Assembly: GCA_030141605.1 (NCBI GenBank)
Contig: JAQGDQ010000179.1
Location: forward strand, 2,501-64,500
Length of the DNA stretch: 62,000 nucleotides
Direction of reading: 5' to 3'
Origin: Tubiluchus corallicola
Taxonomy: Eukaryota > Priapulida > Priapulimorpha > Priapulimorphida > Tubiluchidae
In this document: piece after piece, positions 23,901 through 36,800 of the stretch
Layout: every line of letters begins with the position of its first letter
Position numbering within the stretch: the first letter of the stretch is position 1
The notes under the pieces: model-generated
The model's database searches: none
What the model saw: only the letters and a program-made list of their open reading frames with translations
What the model was told of the DNA's origin: nothing
Position numbers and translations under genes: made by a program

Positions 23901-26589
23901 TAATAGCCTCGATGACGATAATATGGGAAAGAGGCTGCTTCAGATGATGGGGTGGGCCGGAGGAGGTTTAGGAAAGGAAGGCAATGAAGGTGAGAGGTTT
24001 CTCTTATGAAACATCATGCCTGGCAGCACCTTTGGTTGATGATAAGTCTGAAGTGATTTTATGCGATTTAGTATTGCTGCTTGCTCTCAGCCTGTTGGCT
24101 GTGTGCCTTTATGCTGTAAGTAAGTAAGTAAATAACTTAGTAAGTAAGGCAGGCAGGCAGTCAAGCAGGCAGGCAAAACAGTGCACACAAGAACTATTAT
24201 CATAGACTGAAATTACAACAGTTATTATAATAACTAATAAAAGCAAGGAAAAGCTTACAGAGGCAAGCATAATGACATGTATCTAAGACTATTTACAATT
24301 TGAAAACATATGATTGAAATAACTATGTTCCATTAAGTGTGTGAACTGAGGTTAAAAATGATCATTCATTTTATTCAAGCACAAGTGAAGTAACATTAAA
24401 ACAAACGATGATAAAACAGGTGAAAGTTACAGAATTACATATTTAGAACATGTATGTCATTTCAAACCAACACATGAAAGGCAAATATCTCGCACATTTT
24501 ATTTTGTTCAGGTGTTTGTCAGTCACGAGAGATGTGCTGAAGCAAGTGACAAGCATAGCTGTTACCATCTTTCTTTGTTTAGCAGATGTTTTTGTACCTT
24601 ATTAGTAACATTTCTTTTTTACCACACCTTTGAAGAAATCCATTTTGGACTGAGTGGTTCATAGATTATCTAAACTGATATTTTGAGCCCGGCAATAAAT
24701 TTATTGTACACTTGATGGCAAATCTTTAGTAGTGCTGCAACTGCAGAATATCTTCTTTGTCATTTTTCTGTTTCAATTTCATTATTTTTTCAAGTTGAAG
24801 TTGAAGTGGAAGCTGCACACTGAAAAATATAATCTTCAGAAAATCGCTTTTAGTGTTTGTCGTTGTTTTTTGTCACGTTTCTGCAAAACACTTAGCAGTC
24901 GTACGAATGGGTAGTTGATATGGGCTTTGCAAGGGCATGTTGAAGCTACGTTTAAATCTAGTAGATGGGTTATCCAAACAAAGATCTGGGCTTGGCAACA
25001 GAAAAACCGCAAGCAAAATGAATGCTTCCTGGTGCTACTATAGGAATTTGAAAATATATAGTATTTGATAAATCCAATTGTAGTTTTTAGGGAAAGAAGT
25101 GGGTTATGAGTTATAAATTCTGGTATTTTCTAAACAATTTCCTGATGTTTTGATGCTAGAGCATAAAAGTCCAATATATTTTGCATTTGTTTTTGTAAAA
25201 CACAAAAAAATTGATATTTGACTTAATTTTTGATGCATTTTACTTTGAAGCATCATAATGCAGTTTTAACTATGCTGTGTGGCTGGTTTTGGTTTACAAG
25301 CTCTCAACTAAAAATAATGTGTTGGCAAATTCATGTAAGCTGTAATTATCTTTAATTAGGTATTGTAGAGCCTGTATCTGCCGCTGATGTCTGTGGAACT
25401 AAGCAGGGAATCGGCTTTCGAGGCTCGGGCATGCAACCGGTGTTTAAGACGAAAATTGAAAGAATACTTCTCGACTATGCCAAGTCTGAAAATTACAAGG
25501 AGTTAGCTTTTGACAAAAAATTCACGAAAGATGAACGAGCGTACATTCATCAAAAGGCTCAAAAACTGAATTTGAAGAGTAAAAGTTACGGCAAAGATGA
25601 AGAAAGGTGAGGAGTTTTAATTAACTTAGAATAGTTTCAGGGTTACACAACCAAGTAGAACTGACAAGAAACTTGCTTGTCTGTAGAAGTAAATATTGAA
25701 ATTAACCTAGGTTGGTTGGCATCCTTCTGTCTCGGAAGACAATGGAGTGTGTGCCAAGAGAATCCTAGGTAGACTTCTAGTAACTATCGTTTTAGTATTC
25801 TATATATACTAACCTCTTCCCTAGTGTATCATAGTATGTCTTCATACAGTGCGGTTTGTGATTACTCGTTTATAGACTTCTACTAGTTTAAAAAGTAAAT
25901 TTCGAAGTCTGAAAAGTCCAAGTGCCTGTATGATGTAATGGTTAACGTAGCTGCCCAGAAGGCAGAAGGTATTGAGTTCAAGTTTCAGTGGCGGTGCAAA
26001 AATTTTTTAGATTTTCTGATTTGGTATTGCTCATGTACATTTATGTTGTTAAAGACATGCATTAGTTAGATAAGAATTAGCTCCTTCAGTGCTTAGTTAA
26101 ATAAGAATTTCACAAAATGAAAATATTTGGCTGTTTTCAAAATGAATATATTCATTGCAAAGCTGACTTGAAAACAGGCGACCTTTAGAAGTAGAGTTTT
26201 GTGTTCAAAATTTGAACATGATTTTATAACCATCATTTTTATCATTTTAGTTGGCTAAGCCAATTTGTTTTATTTCCTTTACAAATGGAGTCTCAGATAT
26301 TTGCATAATTCATAAAATCATGCATTTAACCTTGGAAAGTAGAGAAAATTATGTGGATGGTTTTTCGCAAATGTTTGAATTCTAGCTTTTCAGTAAGAAT
26401 TAAAATGTCACTTTGCATTTAATGTTTGCATCAGTAATAGTGTTTCTTTTTATTTTCAGGTATCTACTCGTCAGCAAAAAAATAAATGTAACTGAAATGT
26501 TGCAAGAACTCATACGGCATGGTGGTGTAGTTGGTAGATTTGAACTTGTTTCTCTAGGTGGAGAAGAAATTACTGATTTGGTACAGTGA
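11996..26589 (+). CDS. NKRF-like protein: XTBD, dsRBD-like, G-patch and R3H domains
   Basis: Coding exons 11996-12199 (ATG 12036), 18678-18793, 19776-19970, 20683-20878, 22276-22399, 23821-23989, 25360-25606 and 26460-26589 (TGA) join in phase to 446 residues. Residues ~7-93 match the XRN2-binding (XTBD) fold shared by NKRF, CDKN2AIP and CDKN2AIPNL (VTWTIKRKFL, then RLLCLAQAYVNVMEMGCRY). Residues ~224-262 look like the C-terminal half of a double-stranded-RNA-binding domain. A G-patch (MGKRLLQMMGW, GGGLGKEGNEG) spans ~298-343 and an R3H domain with R381-x3-H385 spans ~350-415. This order is that of NF-kappa-B-repressing factor, whose family recruits the nuclear exonuclease XRN2 and acts in nucleolar rRNA processing. 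It is shorter than human NKRF (about 690 residues). ATG 12036 was chosen because it precedes the XTBD directly. The donor at 18794 (GTTTCA) is weak but phase-consistent. Confidence 0.85.
12581..14033 (+). pseudogene. LINE ORF1: zinc finger, coiled coil, SGNH-esterase-like domain (broken)
   Basis: The N-terminus shows C-x2-C pairs (CTLCKSAK, CERCFKN). After frame changes near 12664-12790, a coiled coil follows (TLIEKVHKLSAELSELQKRK, ~12880). From ~13170 comes a region like SGNH/GDSL hydrolases: block I reads LVLGHSRT, with His where GDS normally has Asp, an in-frame TAG at 13200-13202, then block III IIACGVNDIR (~13322) and block V RDGLHLSRTG (~13657), which keeps the Asp-x2-His pair. SGNH domains are known from ORF1 proteins of CR1-type LINEs. 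Two frameshifts, one stop and the altered block I show decay. Confidence 0.75.
14034..14996 (+). other. LINE inter-ORF region with a hydrophobic open frame
   Basis: Between ORF1 and ORF2 a 201-codon frame (14150-14755, TTG at its start) encodes a strikingly hydrophobic product with several stretches long enough to span a membrane. AT-rich DNA tends to encode Ile/Leu/Phe/Tyr, so this may be compositional. I do not claim it is a gene. Confidence 0.35.
14997..16035 (+). pseudogene. LINE ORF2 start and apurinic-type endonuclease (internally deleted)
   Basis: Begins with a hydrophobic leader that ends in GGIKTNPGP (~15090-15122), resembling the 2A-like NPGP leaders of other CR1-type ORF2 proteins. 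Endonuclease motifs follow: EFLNMNIQSL (N-terminal block), IVGITETWL (catalytic Glu block), IMGDFNLDIL (15413-15442) and YSDHHFTI (~15620, SDH block). The stretch between the RRDR block and GDFN is far too short, so the middle of the domain has been lost, with a frame change at ~15410. In-frame stops at ~15527 and ~15688 add to the damage. Confidence 0.7.
16036..17943 (+). pseudogene. LINE ORF2 reverse transcriptase and C-terminal domain (broken)
   Basis: A 482-codon open frame (16036-17484) carries the RT core: NVTPIHKKDPKCDPMNYRPI, a QFGFHKHHST block, the first catalytic block AAFLDLSKAFDSINHELL, GIPQGTLLGPLLF, then QYADNTTIY at 17023-17049. The usual YADD is YADN here (GAT AAC, 17032-17037), removing a catalytic Asp. 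KFLGIQVD and the thumb follow. One TAG (17482-17484) separates it from a same-frame C-terminal part (17494-17943, with ILLWNSLPLQVKQTKSLSAF), typical of the CR1/jockey ORF2 end. A frameshift at ~16037 separates it from the endonuclease. Confidence 0.85.
21306..21908. mobile_element. Possible decayed DNA-transposon remnant
   Basis: The 10-mer TGCACCAAAT at 21306-21315 has its exact reverse complement ATTTGGTGCA at 21899-21908, and the interior and flank are rich in CGGTA/CCGATA motifs seen in many hAT-type elements. No target duplication or transposase is visible. It lies in intron 4 of the NKRF-like gene. Confidence 0.3.
22428..22847. mobile_element. hAT-type MITE with 8-bp target duplication
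   Basis: A 404-bp element (22436-22839) starts CAGGGCCAGATTAT and ends ATAATCAGGCCCTG, imperfect terminal inverted repeats of about 14 bp. It is flanked by CTTGTAAG (22428-22435) and CTTATAAG (22840-22847), an 8-bp duplication with one mismatch, which fits hAT transposition. The interior is AT-rich without coding capacity, so it is non-autonomous. It sits 36 bp after the splice donor of NKRF-like exon 5. Confidence 0.85.
24118..24178. repeat. Compound tetranucleotide repeat
   Basis: (TAAG)n with interruptions followed by (GCAG)n, in intron 6 of the NKRF-like gene. Confidence 0.85.
25926..26010 (+). repeat. tRNA-derived SINE head
   Basis: A tRNA-like stretch with an A-box-like TGTAATGGTTAACGTAGC, the segment TAGCTGCCCAGAAGG and a decayed B box (GAGTTCAAGTTT), followed by GTGGCGGTGCAAAAATTTTTT. 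The copy at 37130-37208 (minus strand) shares the TAGCTGCCC block, the B box and the GGAGCGCCAAATTTTT end, so they are the same family. It lies in the last intron of the NKRF-like gene. Confidence 0.6.
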
Positions 26590-26750
26590 CAACGATAGCA
26601 CTTCGTCGCCTTCTTGGTACAATCTTTGTAATGTAAACTTGTTATTACCTGAATTTAACCTATTAACTTACTTGTTAACTGAACTTTTGCGAAGCGTATT
26701 TGACACAATTGCCAATTTTCATGACTGTCTAAAAATGCACATGAGTTCTT

Positions 26751-27010
26751 AAAGGAAAACCGGACCCAGTCTTAAACTACAGCTTAAAACAATCAGCTCT
26801 ATAAAATACTGGCAGGAAACATTCAATTTTTTTGAGAATGATTCGCCTGAAAGAATTATTACCACTGAAACATAATTTTGCATTTGCGTGGCTATTTCCT
26901 TGCTGTCACATGCATTTCACCATTTGCTGGTTAGGTGGGCGCTACCGCCTGTATCTCAAAAATGTGTTGGACAAAAAAACTGTACTGTACCGCTCAGTTC
27001 TGAAGTGTTC
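26751..27010 (+). repeat. Dispersed repeat, copy A (AAAGGAAAACCGG family)
   Basis: Begins AAAGGAAAACCGGACCCA and aligns over about 250 bp with 42580-42822 (for example GAATGA...TACCAC...TTCACCATT-GCT-GTTAG). Copies are clearly diverged. It lies just downstream of the NKRF-like stop, probably in its 3' UTR or the short intergenic gap. Confidence 0.7.
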
Positions 27011-27510
27011 GGTTGCAGTGTAGTACACACGTTCGAGAGAGCATGCATGAGCACAACGGTAAATTTGAAATTTGAATTTCAAACTTAGAATTTGCCATGT
27101 TTTTGTATATTACACAGATTGTTTTACAGTAGCGCTGTGCTTCAGTTTTTGCTTTCGCAAACATGTGCAAGTGCAGTGCGCTCATGGAATATTTGTGCTG
27201 TTGACAGTTGCGTTCATTTGTGATGCCACACTAATTGAGCATCCCTACCATTAATTAAATTTTAACCTATTATTTATTTATCAGAAACAGTTTGGCATTA
27301 TAAAAGGTGTTAAAATGTATACTTTTTATCAACCTACAAAATTGGGTAAGATATGAAAAATCATCCTGTTTTCCTTTAACAAGTGTAACTATGATGTTAC
27401 TGCATTGAAACTGTCCACATGTAGATTTTGCCACAGAATTAGAAGAAGTTCCTTCACAAGTAAATACCACTTTTAAAACAAGAAAACGGTGATGTATAAT
27501 AACCACATAG

Positions 27511-27520
27511 TTTATTTATT
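27511..27520 (-). promoter_or_regulatory. Probable polyadenylation signals of the MIEAP-domain gene
   Basis: Overlapping AATAAA motifs on the minus strand (TTTATTTATT on +) about 290 bp after the TAA of the MIEAP-domain gene. This leaves under 1 kb between it and the convergent NKRF-like stop. Confidence 0.45.
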
Positions 27521-27805
27521 TTTTACAAAAAAAATTGTTACAAAAGACGAAGTAAAAAATACAATTATACTACTAATTTATATACAAAGTTTATATTTGC
27601 ATTGTTATGTACATGTTTGGTAGCACATATGACACAATATTAAACCCTTTAGCATACAATAGTATAGACAACTGACCTATGCATATTTTAGATACCATGC
27701 TACATCAAATACAACGATGTGTAACCTACATTTCTACTATGTAGTAACATGTATTATCTAACACTATAATTACAAAGCATGCAACAACTCCACTATAATT
27801 TGTTG

Positions 27806-30800
27806 TTACGTGATAACTATGGCTTTGTAAACACACGGTCCATTTTCTCCCTCTGTCAGAGCTGGCCAAAGGTAAGACTGTATAGCACTACTGCGTGAAT
27901 CCGAAGTGTGGAACCTGTGTAAAAAATACAGTTCACCGCTATTACTTACTATCTGTGAGAAATATATTAGTCATTACAGAGCAATTTAAAAATGGTAGCG
28001 TTCTATGTAACTTTCCCAAAACATCGCACAATCCATTGTCTTTTTTCCTACTATTTTCACTGACACATCCTTCAGATTATGCAAAAAATACATCAATGAT
28101 AAATTTTTAAAGCTGATGTAAACATCGCACAATCTACTCTCTTTTTTTCCTACTATTTCCACTAACACATCTTTTTTCCAGTCCTGTGTAATCTAATGGT
28201 TTTCCCTGTTCTTTTTTTGTTCACTTAACAATTCCTTTTTTTTATCTGGTTCACACGGCAGTGGGCTTTTACAAACCTTTGCTTCTCTAGCCCACTGCAG
28301 TACAATTATTCTTTTATGATAATGATAGTATATGAAACATCATAATTTATTACAGTACGAAGTAACAATTTTACTGTCACCATGTAATGAATGTCACTAT
28401 ATTGTACTGAATGTAATAATAGTAAAAACTTCAAAAACTTCAAACTTCAAATCAGCTGTGATTTCCAGAATTTTTATAAACCATTGCGAGCTTATTTTAT
28501 CAATTATTTCGCATTGCGAGTAATGAGTTGGAGAAAGGAGACACTGAAGTTGTGGACTAGTCGGGATTTGAACCCAAGACCTGTGATTAGTGCTCCACTT
28601 GACAGAGCAGGCTCAAGTTTTCTTCCTTGAAGCACACAATCCATCAGCGCCACGTGTACCCATGACAATAGAGGGATACTTTATGGTATCAATAAGTTCT
28701 CAAATTAGCTGGCAACTAACAATATCATTAATTAATTAAGACTGTAAACGATTTTGTTATTTTTATAAGTAGGCAGTGTTTTAAGCCCACTGCATGCAAG
28801 TGCTTAGATTTGACTGTGATATGCAAGAACATGATCAATAATAGGAAATTGCATATGTCTGGGGGCAACTTGTAATGATATTTCGCATTTTTTATAATAT
28901 GAAAAATACATTTTTTCACAATGATCTTCAAGTAGCTAACTTACCGTTGATGAATATCTGGATTAAACTTCGCAATGTCATACTCGATGCAGTATGCAGG
29001 AATTTGATTTGAAAGGGCCCATGCTATCCGAACGCATTCCTCAATATACCTTGTTAGAGATGCACATGTTGGCAGGCTGGGAAAGTCAAATAGTGTAGCA
29101 TAGAGCTGTGAACATACTTCCTGTATAAAGATGAATTTAATTTAGACAGTAAAATAGGTTGTCCATCGACATGAAAGAGAATAGCTTTTTAATATCATAT
29201 GACAACTGAACCACACTGAGTAGTTTTGGGAAACATTTTTCTTGCATTATAAAATCAATGAGTAAATTGTTTCATGTTAAAACATAGTTCATCACTTCAA
29301 GTGACTGGTTTGGGATTTGTTATATTTGTTCCAATTGCCATAAAAAGTCATTAGCTATACTGATAAACTGGAGCTTCTTTTGACTGCGTAGGACCACTTT
29401 TGGAGTGTCCTATCCACTGAAATCAGAAGAAGGATTCAGATACAGTACTTGTATTTTTGGCAAGAGAGAAGTTACTGGACTCAATTCGGGGGGAAGTTGG
29501 GTATACTGAGAAGATGACACTTGTGAAGCATGTGCTTGCCAAAACTGCTTTCCAGTAGAGGCTAAACAGAGACTCAAAGGTTATGTGAGTGTTTTTAATT
29601 TTTTAGTGGTGCAACTAGAAAAGGCCTGCTTAAAATACTTGGTTGTGATTATTCAAAATATCTTATTGCTATTATTATTATTATTGCTATCTTATTGCTA
29701 ACTGAATGTACTACAACATAATTTTAACTTTAGTTAAAACTGTTTTCACAAAAATAGTGATAGTCAGTTTTAAAAATAAATTCACTCTCTCATACACAGA
29801 AGTCATCTTAAAAACAAAAACTAACATAATATGTATTATTCTCAGTGAGGAGCACAAACAGTAGTGCAAATATTTGCTATTTGAGTGCTCGTAATTATGC
29901 ACAACTTGTCACACCTACAGAAAATACTCCAAACGTAGACTAGTACCTGCCCAATTCATTTGAATTTGCCACCAAAGGTCTCTTGGTTATTGGCCCACTA
30001 AATATTTTACTATTGAAAATTATTATTATCTAAATATTTGAAAGTGTTTAGAGACTATCCGAAACATAGATGTGCACCTCATGTGGAACGCCAGTTAAGC
30101 AACTTTACAGAAAGGGTTTTTACCTGAACATTAGGTGTTATGTTGTACTGATTGGTAGTCTGCCTCATGTAGTGTCCAATGCTTTCCAACATTTCTCGTA
30201 CTGGCGATTCTGTAGAACGGCACATCGGTGGAACGCCAAGAATTTCACGTAATACTGTTTTCTTATTCTCTATAGTCGTCCGAACTGATCGAAATGCAAG
30301 CTGCAGTATACAAAGATAATGATGTCCTATTTTCTTATTTACCCTTTCTTTTTTTTAAACAGAATTTAACTTTTAATTTTCAGTCTCTTATTCGCCCACT
30401 TCCAGACAAAATATATTTGTACTGATGAAGTAAAATTGTTAGTAAACTTACCACTATCACTGAAAACATGACCTTTGATTTGAGGTCATCGGAGTCCTCC
30501 ATTTCAGAGAGACGAGCAAGGGCATCTAGAGCCTCTACTCGAACTTGCGAATAGAGGTTTCCATACTGACGTATTAACTGAGTGGGTCGACTGCTACCCA
30601 TTTTCAGGTTTTCGAATTTACTGCCCCTTTCGATGTGTATTCTGGCCTGGTCTGATAATCTGTTTATGAAGAAACCAATGTTAATTTTAGTTTTTGATGA
30701 ATATATTTCATTTTACAAGTTGGCATTTACGTCTCTGTCATCCTCCAATAATGACGATCAAATTAATTGCAAATTTGCAAGCAGTTTTACATCTGTTTAT

Positions 30801-33800
30801 TTATACAGTTTAATTCTGTGGAAACCAGGATCCACAAACATGTATAAAATTTTATTATACGTAGACGTAACATTTTTGAGTTTTATATGCATAGAGTACA
30901 CAAATTGCATGCATTGCAATGACTACGTTTTTGAGTGTTTATTTCATCTATGTTTATCAATACTTGTCACGCTTGTATATATTTTTCAACGCTTTTTATG
31001 TATTTATGCATTTCTGTTGTTTTTTGACGTCTCTAAATGTCTTTCTACTAACTCTGTTCAATTCATGTCCTTGTTTATTTTTTAATTACATTGTCTTCCT
31101 ATGAAATGTACTACGTATGTACGAAATAGATGTTATATACATTGGCTGTTTAATGCAGTAATAGGACTGGAATCTTACTGAGCCTCATCAAGGACATTCC
31201 TGAAGATAAGATTGGAAGCTAAAGTAATACATGTCTTGTGGATCCACATTCTCTGTCAGTGTCTCAGTGAGGTTTAATCCTAGGTTTAGGCAGTTTAGAA
31301 AACAAAACTACCCAAAAACAATTTTTGCGGCAGTCACCTACGAATGTACTGACCATGGCAAGTGCTGCGTAACTACAGTCGTTATATTCTACTTGCCGTA
31401 AGTGCTTGTATTAATTATGATAACATCATTAATAACCTAATGACCCGCTTATATTAATTGGTTGCTTAGCAACATTTCGCAAAGATAATTTACATAACAG
31501 GTGTTTGCTACACAGGTGTGCAGTTGCCTAGCATTTTGTGCATAATTATTATTCAGGGCTGCTTACCTGTCAACAAGCATTTGTTCCTTGGCTTGCAGCT
31601 TCATTATGATTTCTTTTGATTTGTGTAAATCGGTTCTTAATCTGTCTACCTGAAAAATTATACAACATCGCATATAACATTAATTCAAACGAGCAAGTTA
31701 ATTTTTCACATTATCAAAGTTTGAAAATCTTATATACCTATTATTGTAGAAAAATGTAATGTCAAAAACTGAATTATCAGTACTTTCGAAAACCTCACTT
31801 TAAATGTCGTTGAAGGTACAGCAGTTTCTATTAGTTAAATGCTATGACTTCAGCAGAGTACGCTGTAGATACTATAAACACATTGGTGTACAATTTCGTG
31901 TATTGTGTGTGCTGCCATCTATTTACTATTTAAGGAACAAAAAATAACAGAACTATATAACAGTGAAAACAATGTAAAATGTGAGGAAATCAAAGCAATG
32001 ATTGTTAACTATAGGGTCTCTTTCAACTACGATCAAATTTTGGAGTGGCTTTAATTGAGCAAGATGTAAAAGGATCATATTGCATGTTGTTTAGATTAGA
32101 TTCGTGGTTTGCATACCTGTGGAATTACGAATTTAATAGGCCATCAAAAGCGACCAATTTACGTAGCATGTACAGCATTAGCATATTTATAGTAAAAATG
32201 CCGTCTAATGTCCATTAATCACTGTCACTGATTTCATATCAGTGCCTTGTAAGTCACAGTACACAGTAAAAGAGAAATTAAAATTCTTAAAAACAGAAAG
32301 CCCGTTGTTATGAAAGAACTGACGTCCAGCGTCTAGCATTCACTGGGTACTCAACAAGAAAGCGTCTCGCGTTAGTGGCATCCAATCTCTATTACGCCAA
32401 TCTCTGTGTTCTTTGCAGAAAAACAAAATGGACGACATGAACTTTATTTTTGCAAGGCTTTATTTTTTATATTTGTATGATAATTCGCAGGTCCGGTCAT
32501 AGTTGGCTGGTTGAGAAACAGACACCGGAGTAGGCAGAACTTCCAAAGCCTCGTTTCCAGCCTCGGCTGCAAAAACTTTGGTTTCATCACCCATTGACAG
32601 TATATAAGGTATTTTATCTGTTCAGTGAACATGCATTACTGCTATCATAAAAACTGACAGAGCCGAAGACCTTAGATTTTGCCTAGGTATTATTATTGGT
32701 TCGTCAACTGACAATAAGATACTGCGCAGTGTGTGTGTGTGTGTGTGCCTCATAGCTTCCCAAAAATATGCTTTCTTCCTTACACAATACCAAAATTAAA
32801 GTTTGGTTAATTTGTTTGCTCTAAAAATTGTATAGGTCACGTTGTGTCCACGTAATGGAAGTTCACATTCTGAGAAGGATCGTTTGTTCCAGCGAGTTTA
32901 ATATTGGTAGTTTAAACCCCGTTTACACTAGTCTACCCGTAGTGGACAGTTTGGGTTCAATGTAAACAGTTACACAGCCATAGGGACCACTACGAGTAGT
33001 GAACTCTCCGTGACTACCTCCCGTATGTAGTCACAGAACAGCTGCATAGCCAAGACCCGGATGTAATGTAAGCGGGACATATAACCATGTAGTAAAAGTT
33101 TGCTACAAGGCCTGTTGGCCTGACACAGCCCTGACCAAGCAACTTCATTGTTGAACGCGGACCCTACGCACAGGCGGCAAAATAAGTCTTCAATCTTATG
33201 GAAAAAGTCATTAAAGGCGTGACAGGCGTCAAAATGATTTAAAATGCGTCCGGTATCTTCTTCTCCGTAGTGTAAACACAGTTTTAGACGGCTTTTATTA
33301 GCTGATGTTTGGAAACGTATGCATTTCGTATTTGCGTTTCTTTCTTGCATTTTGCAGAGAATAATCTCCTGAAATGCAGTTTATAAATTCATTTTATTTT
33401 CCCTTATTTCTTACCTCTTTCTTCAGGGTAACAAGTTCCATGCTAGCCTGAGGAGTAGGTGGTGGGTGAGGTGGAGTGGGTGAGGCTGCAGCGCTGCTGT
33501 AATCATTACTGTTTCTTCCTGAGATACCTGTAAACATAATATATATAGTTTATATTGTAGTAGTGTTTGTAATACCTGGACACCAGCTCTAATTATCCCT
33601 CTAATGTTAGCCTTTGTAAACATCAGAAGTAGTTCATCTTTGTAGCTGCGTAATGATTGTGTAAACATTAAAGACACTCTTGGTTTATTAGTTCAAGAAT
33701 AGTTTTGTTGATAGCAATATGTATTGTAAATGAGCTTACAGATTCTTTTTTCTGACGTAGATTGATAAATTCGACAAATTTCTATTGTCTTGCACTTTTT

Positions 33801-36800
33801 ACTAATTACAATTTAACGATGTGCACCAACATAACTTTTTTTCCGTTAATTCTTCATAATATGGATATCAAGATTATTAGTGTTATGGCACAAACCCACA
33901 GTTAACTGGATTTTGAAAGTAAACTCAAAAACATGAAATACGAAAATGCTGAGTGACAGCCTGGATTTGAACCGAGAAACTTCCGTTTACCTGTCAGGTG
34001 TTTTTTGGTATTTTCTGTATTTCAAGTTTATTTTCAATATTCACTTTCACTTAATTGTGTGTTTGTTCAATCATTTGTTCCATTCTTTACATATACTTCA
34101 AACATAAAGTTTAGACACTTTAGATAGTAGTGGTCATTTAATTGGAAATATACAAACCAAATCTATCATTCTGCCCTTGTCAATCATATTACGGGTGTAA
34201 TAGAAATTTGATAAAATTTTTATAAACAAATCGCTTTAAACGATATTATTGCAGTCTGTACAAATTAAAGAAAGATTAAACTTTCATAATTACTGTCTGG
34301 TAAAACGTTTAATGGCATCATGAAATTAATTTAATTCAGATATTTCGAATATTTTAGATAATTCAAATGTTTTATTAGAACACAACAATTCTGCTAATTC
34401 AACAGTGCAAAGTAAGGATATAACATACTCGTCATTACAACTTAATTTTTAATATGTAACTTGATAGTGTGTGAAATACTTTCGACAAGATTTAATTTTT
34501 GTAACTTTTTCATCAACTGTGGTTTTACATTTTTGGGATAGCTTAGGTTTTTATATGTGCTACACTAATATACGTATAAGAGACCTTAGAAAGATAATAA
34601 ACTAGCAATTTCAGGAGTAATGTAAATGTAGTTCTTCGAACTTTAAGAAGTACACATTGATTGACAAGGGATTATCAGTTAGATTTAAACTTTCTACAAG
34701 ATATGGCAATCTCTACCTGATTTCTGTTCTCTCAGTACATTGTACAACATCCGCAAACAGTGACGAGCAAATACGCGGGTTTTGAAAAGTTTAATCTTAA
34801 AACTAAACGAAATCAGACAATAGCTTCAGTTAGGTTTTGGCACATTGTGTTAGCCTACCTCCACTGCTGTGATCAGTGCCCTTGTGAGTGCTGCTACCCA
34901 ACACGCTGTTACCTCTTCCTGAGTCAGCTGAATCTATCGTCTTTAGGTCTCCACCAATGTCTCCTTTACTGCTGATGCAAGCTGCAAGTAGAAACGTTTT
35001 AGTAGTGATTAATAAAATGGAAATTTTGATTTAATCAAAGATAAAACAACGTTAACAGCCAGTATAAGCTTTTTTCGTACACTAGCACACGCGAACAGAA
35101 ACCAACAAGGGCAGTTATTTCTTTATCCAAGTTGATTTGTTGGGTATTGTAGCCATTTTATTTTCTTCTAGCAGCGAACTGTCTGCTCAATTGAAAAAAT
35201 GCTGATCTAACTGAAAGTGTAAACTTAAGCTGGCTGAGTAACTGAATTAATAGCTGATCCAAAATCCTCTGACCGATATGATATGCTTAACTTGTTTCGT
35301 AAATGAAATAATAGCTGACCTATGTGTACCGGCAGCTCAGCTAGTTGACATAAATGCCACAAAAATGCATCTTTTCCCGACACAATATGTACGGGTATAT
35401 ATTTGATAATCATAATTATCGCATTCATCATCTCATTAATAGAAACATATTTTCTCAATATGCCATAAACCTAACTACATTCATACAACACTTTAAAACC
35501 GATGATAAACTTAACAACATTGTAGTATGTATCTAGAAATCTGCGAACTATTCATAGTATTTCTTGATCCTCATTTTTTATTAGAAACAAATACTGATCA
35601 TAGCTAAAAACTCGGGGCACACAGTTGAAATTTCAAGGAAAGCTTTTTTCTATAAATTTTATATTTTTCACAAGTCATTCAGAAGTGTTGCTCGTCTTCA
35701 AAACGACTAATTCAGTAATTCTTTGTAATTATGCGTAAACGTTGGGGGGGGGTAGCAACTGGCTATTACTAGTTGATTACAAGAATAGACCTGTCAGGTG
35801 AAATACTGAACAGGCAAACGCATTTTGGCTATGTTTTGATATGTATACTCCTATTACAGTAACTTTAGTAAGTTACGAAAAATTATAGTTATTTTGATTA
35901 GGCCTATTTTCAAATAATTACATTTGCACGTATCACGGATTTTAGTTTTAAAACATCTCTGAATGACACTGAGTTTCAGGTAAACTTGAAAAAACGACCT
36001 TTTAGCCGCAGTGTTATGTTTCTTCGAAATAAACTGAAAAATGTAGCGTTTCAGCGACGTTTGGTCTCCAAGGAGCTTTTTCAATCAGCTATCATCTTGA
36101 ACAAACTGAACTAAATGAGTCTGTACACAAAGCCAGCAAACATTTCGAGGTAATCACTCGCTTTGAGCCTCAAAGTTTGAGGAAAAAGCATAAGTAACGG
36201 CGCATGATACCTACACGGCGTTTGCTTAACTAATGCCATAACTCTACGTTTAACGTCCTTCATTGTTAAAGGCGTTTCAAGAGTGCTTTCCATTGTGCTC
36301 AGAATTAAATGAGACATGGCGTACACGATGGCAACTTCCACTTTGTCAGAATAAAAAGCACAGTTGAATATCTTTAAAGCTCAAACTGTCTTAACGTTTA
36401 ATGTTTTAATTAGTTTCTCATATCACACTGCAGACTAGCTTAACATTTCCACATTGTTACTTGTTGACGTAAAATTTCAGCAGCATTGAAAGAACTTGTG
36501 CGCACAACAAGCTGACTTTGTCTGTTATGACAAAACCAGCACCGTTGATAACCATCATCGTAAAAACTCGGAGGAACCTGTACGAGACGCAGGAGGTAAT
36601 AAAACCTGGATGAATTGCCCGAAAACATTTATCCTGGTATGCCAAATGCTTGGTGGATCTAGTCACAAGTGCAATAAATACGCCTTTATCATAATAAGAC
36701 TAAAAGGCTTAGCACCACAAGTAATTGACGCGGATTCAGTTATTTAAATGTGAATCGGAGCAACACTATGTCTTCACAATAAACGGAAATTGTTTCTTCT

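Noticed and set aside
28540-28640. A functional tRNA gene
   Set aside because: Only the B-box region is convincing; the acceptor and anticodon stems do not pair well, and similar decayed copies elsewhere indicate a SINE.
30582-31104. Plus-strand frame with hydrophobic product
   Set aside because: It lies over an exon and intron of the minus-strand MIEAP-domain gene and shows no motif; AT-rich intron DNA explains it.
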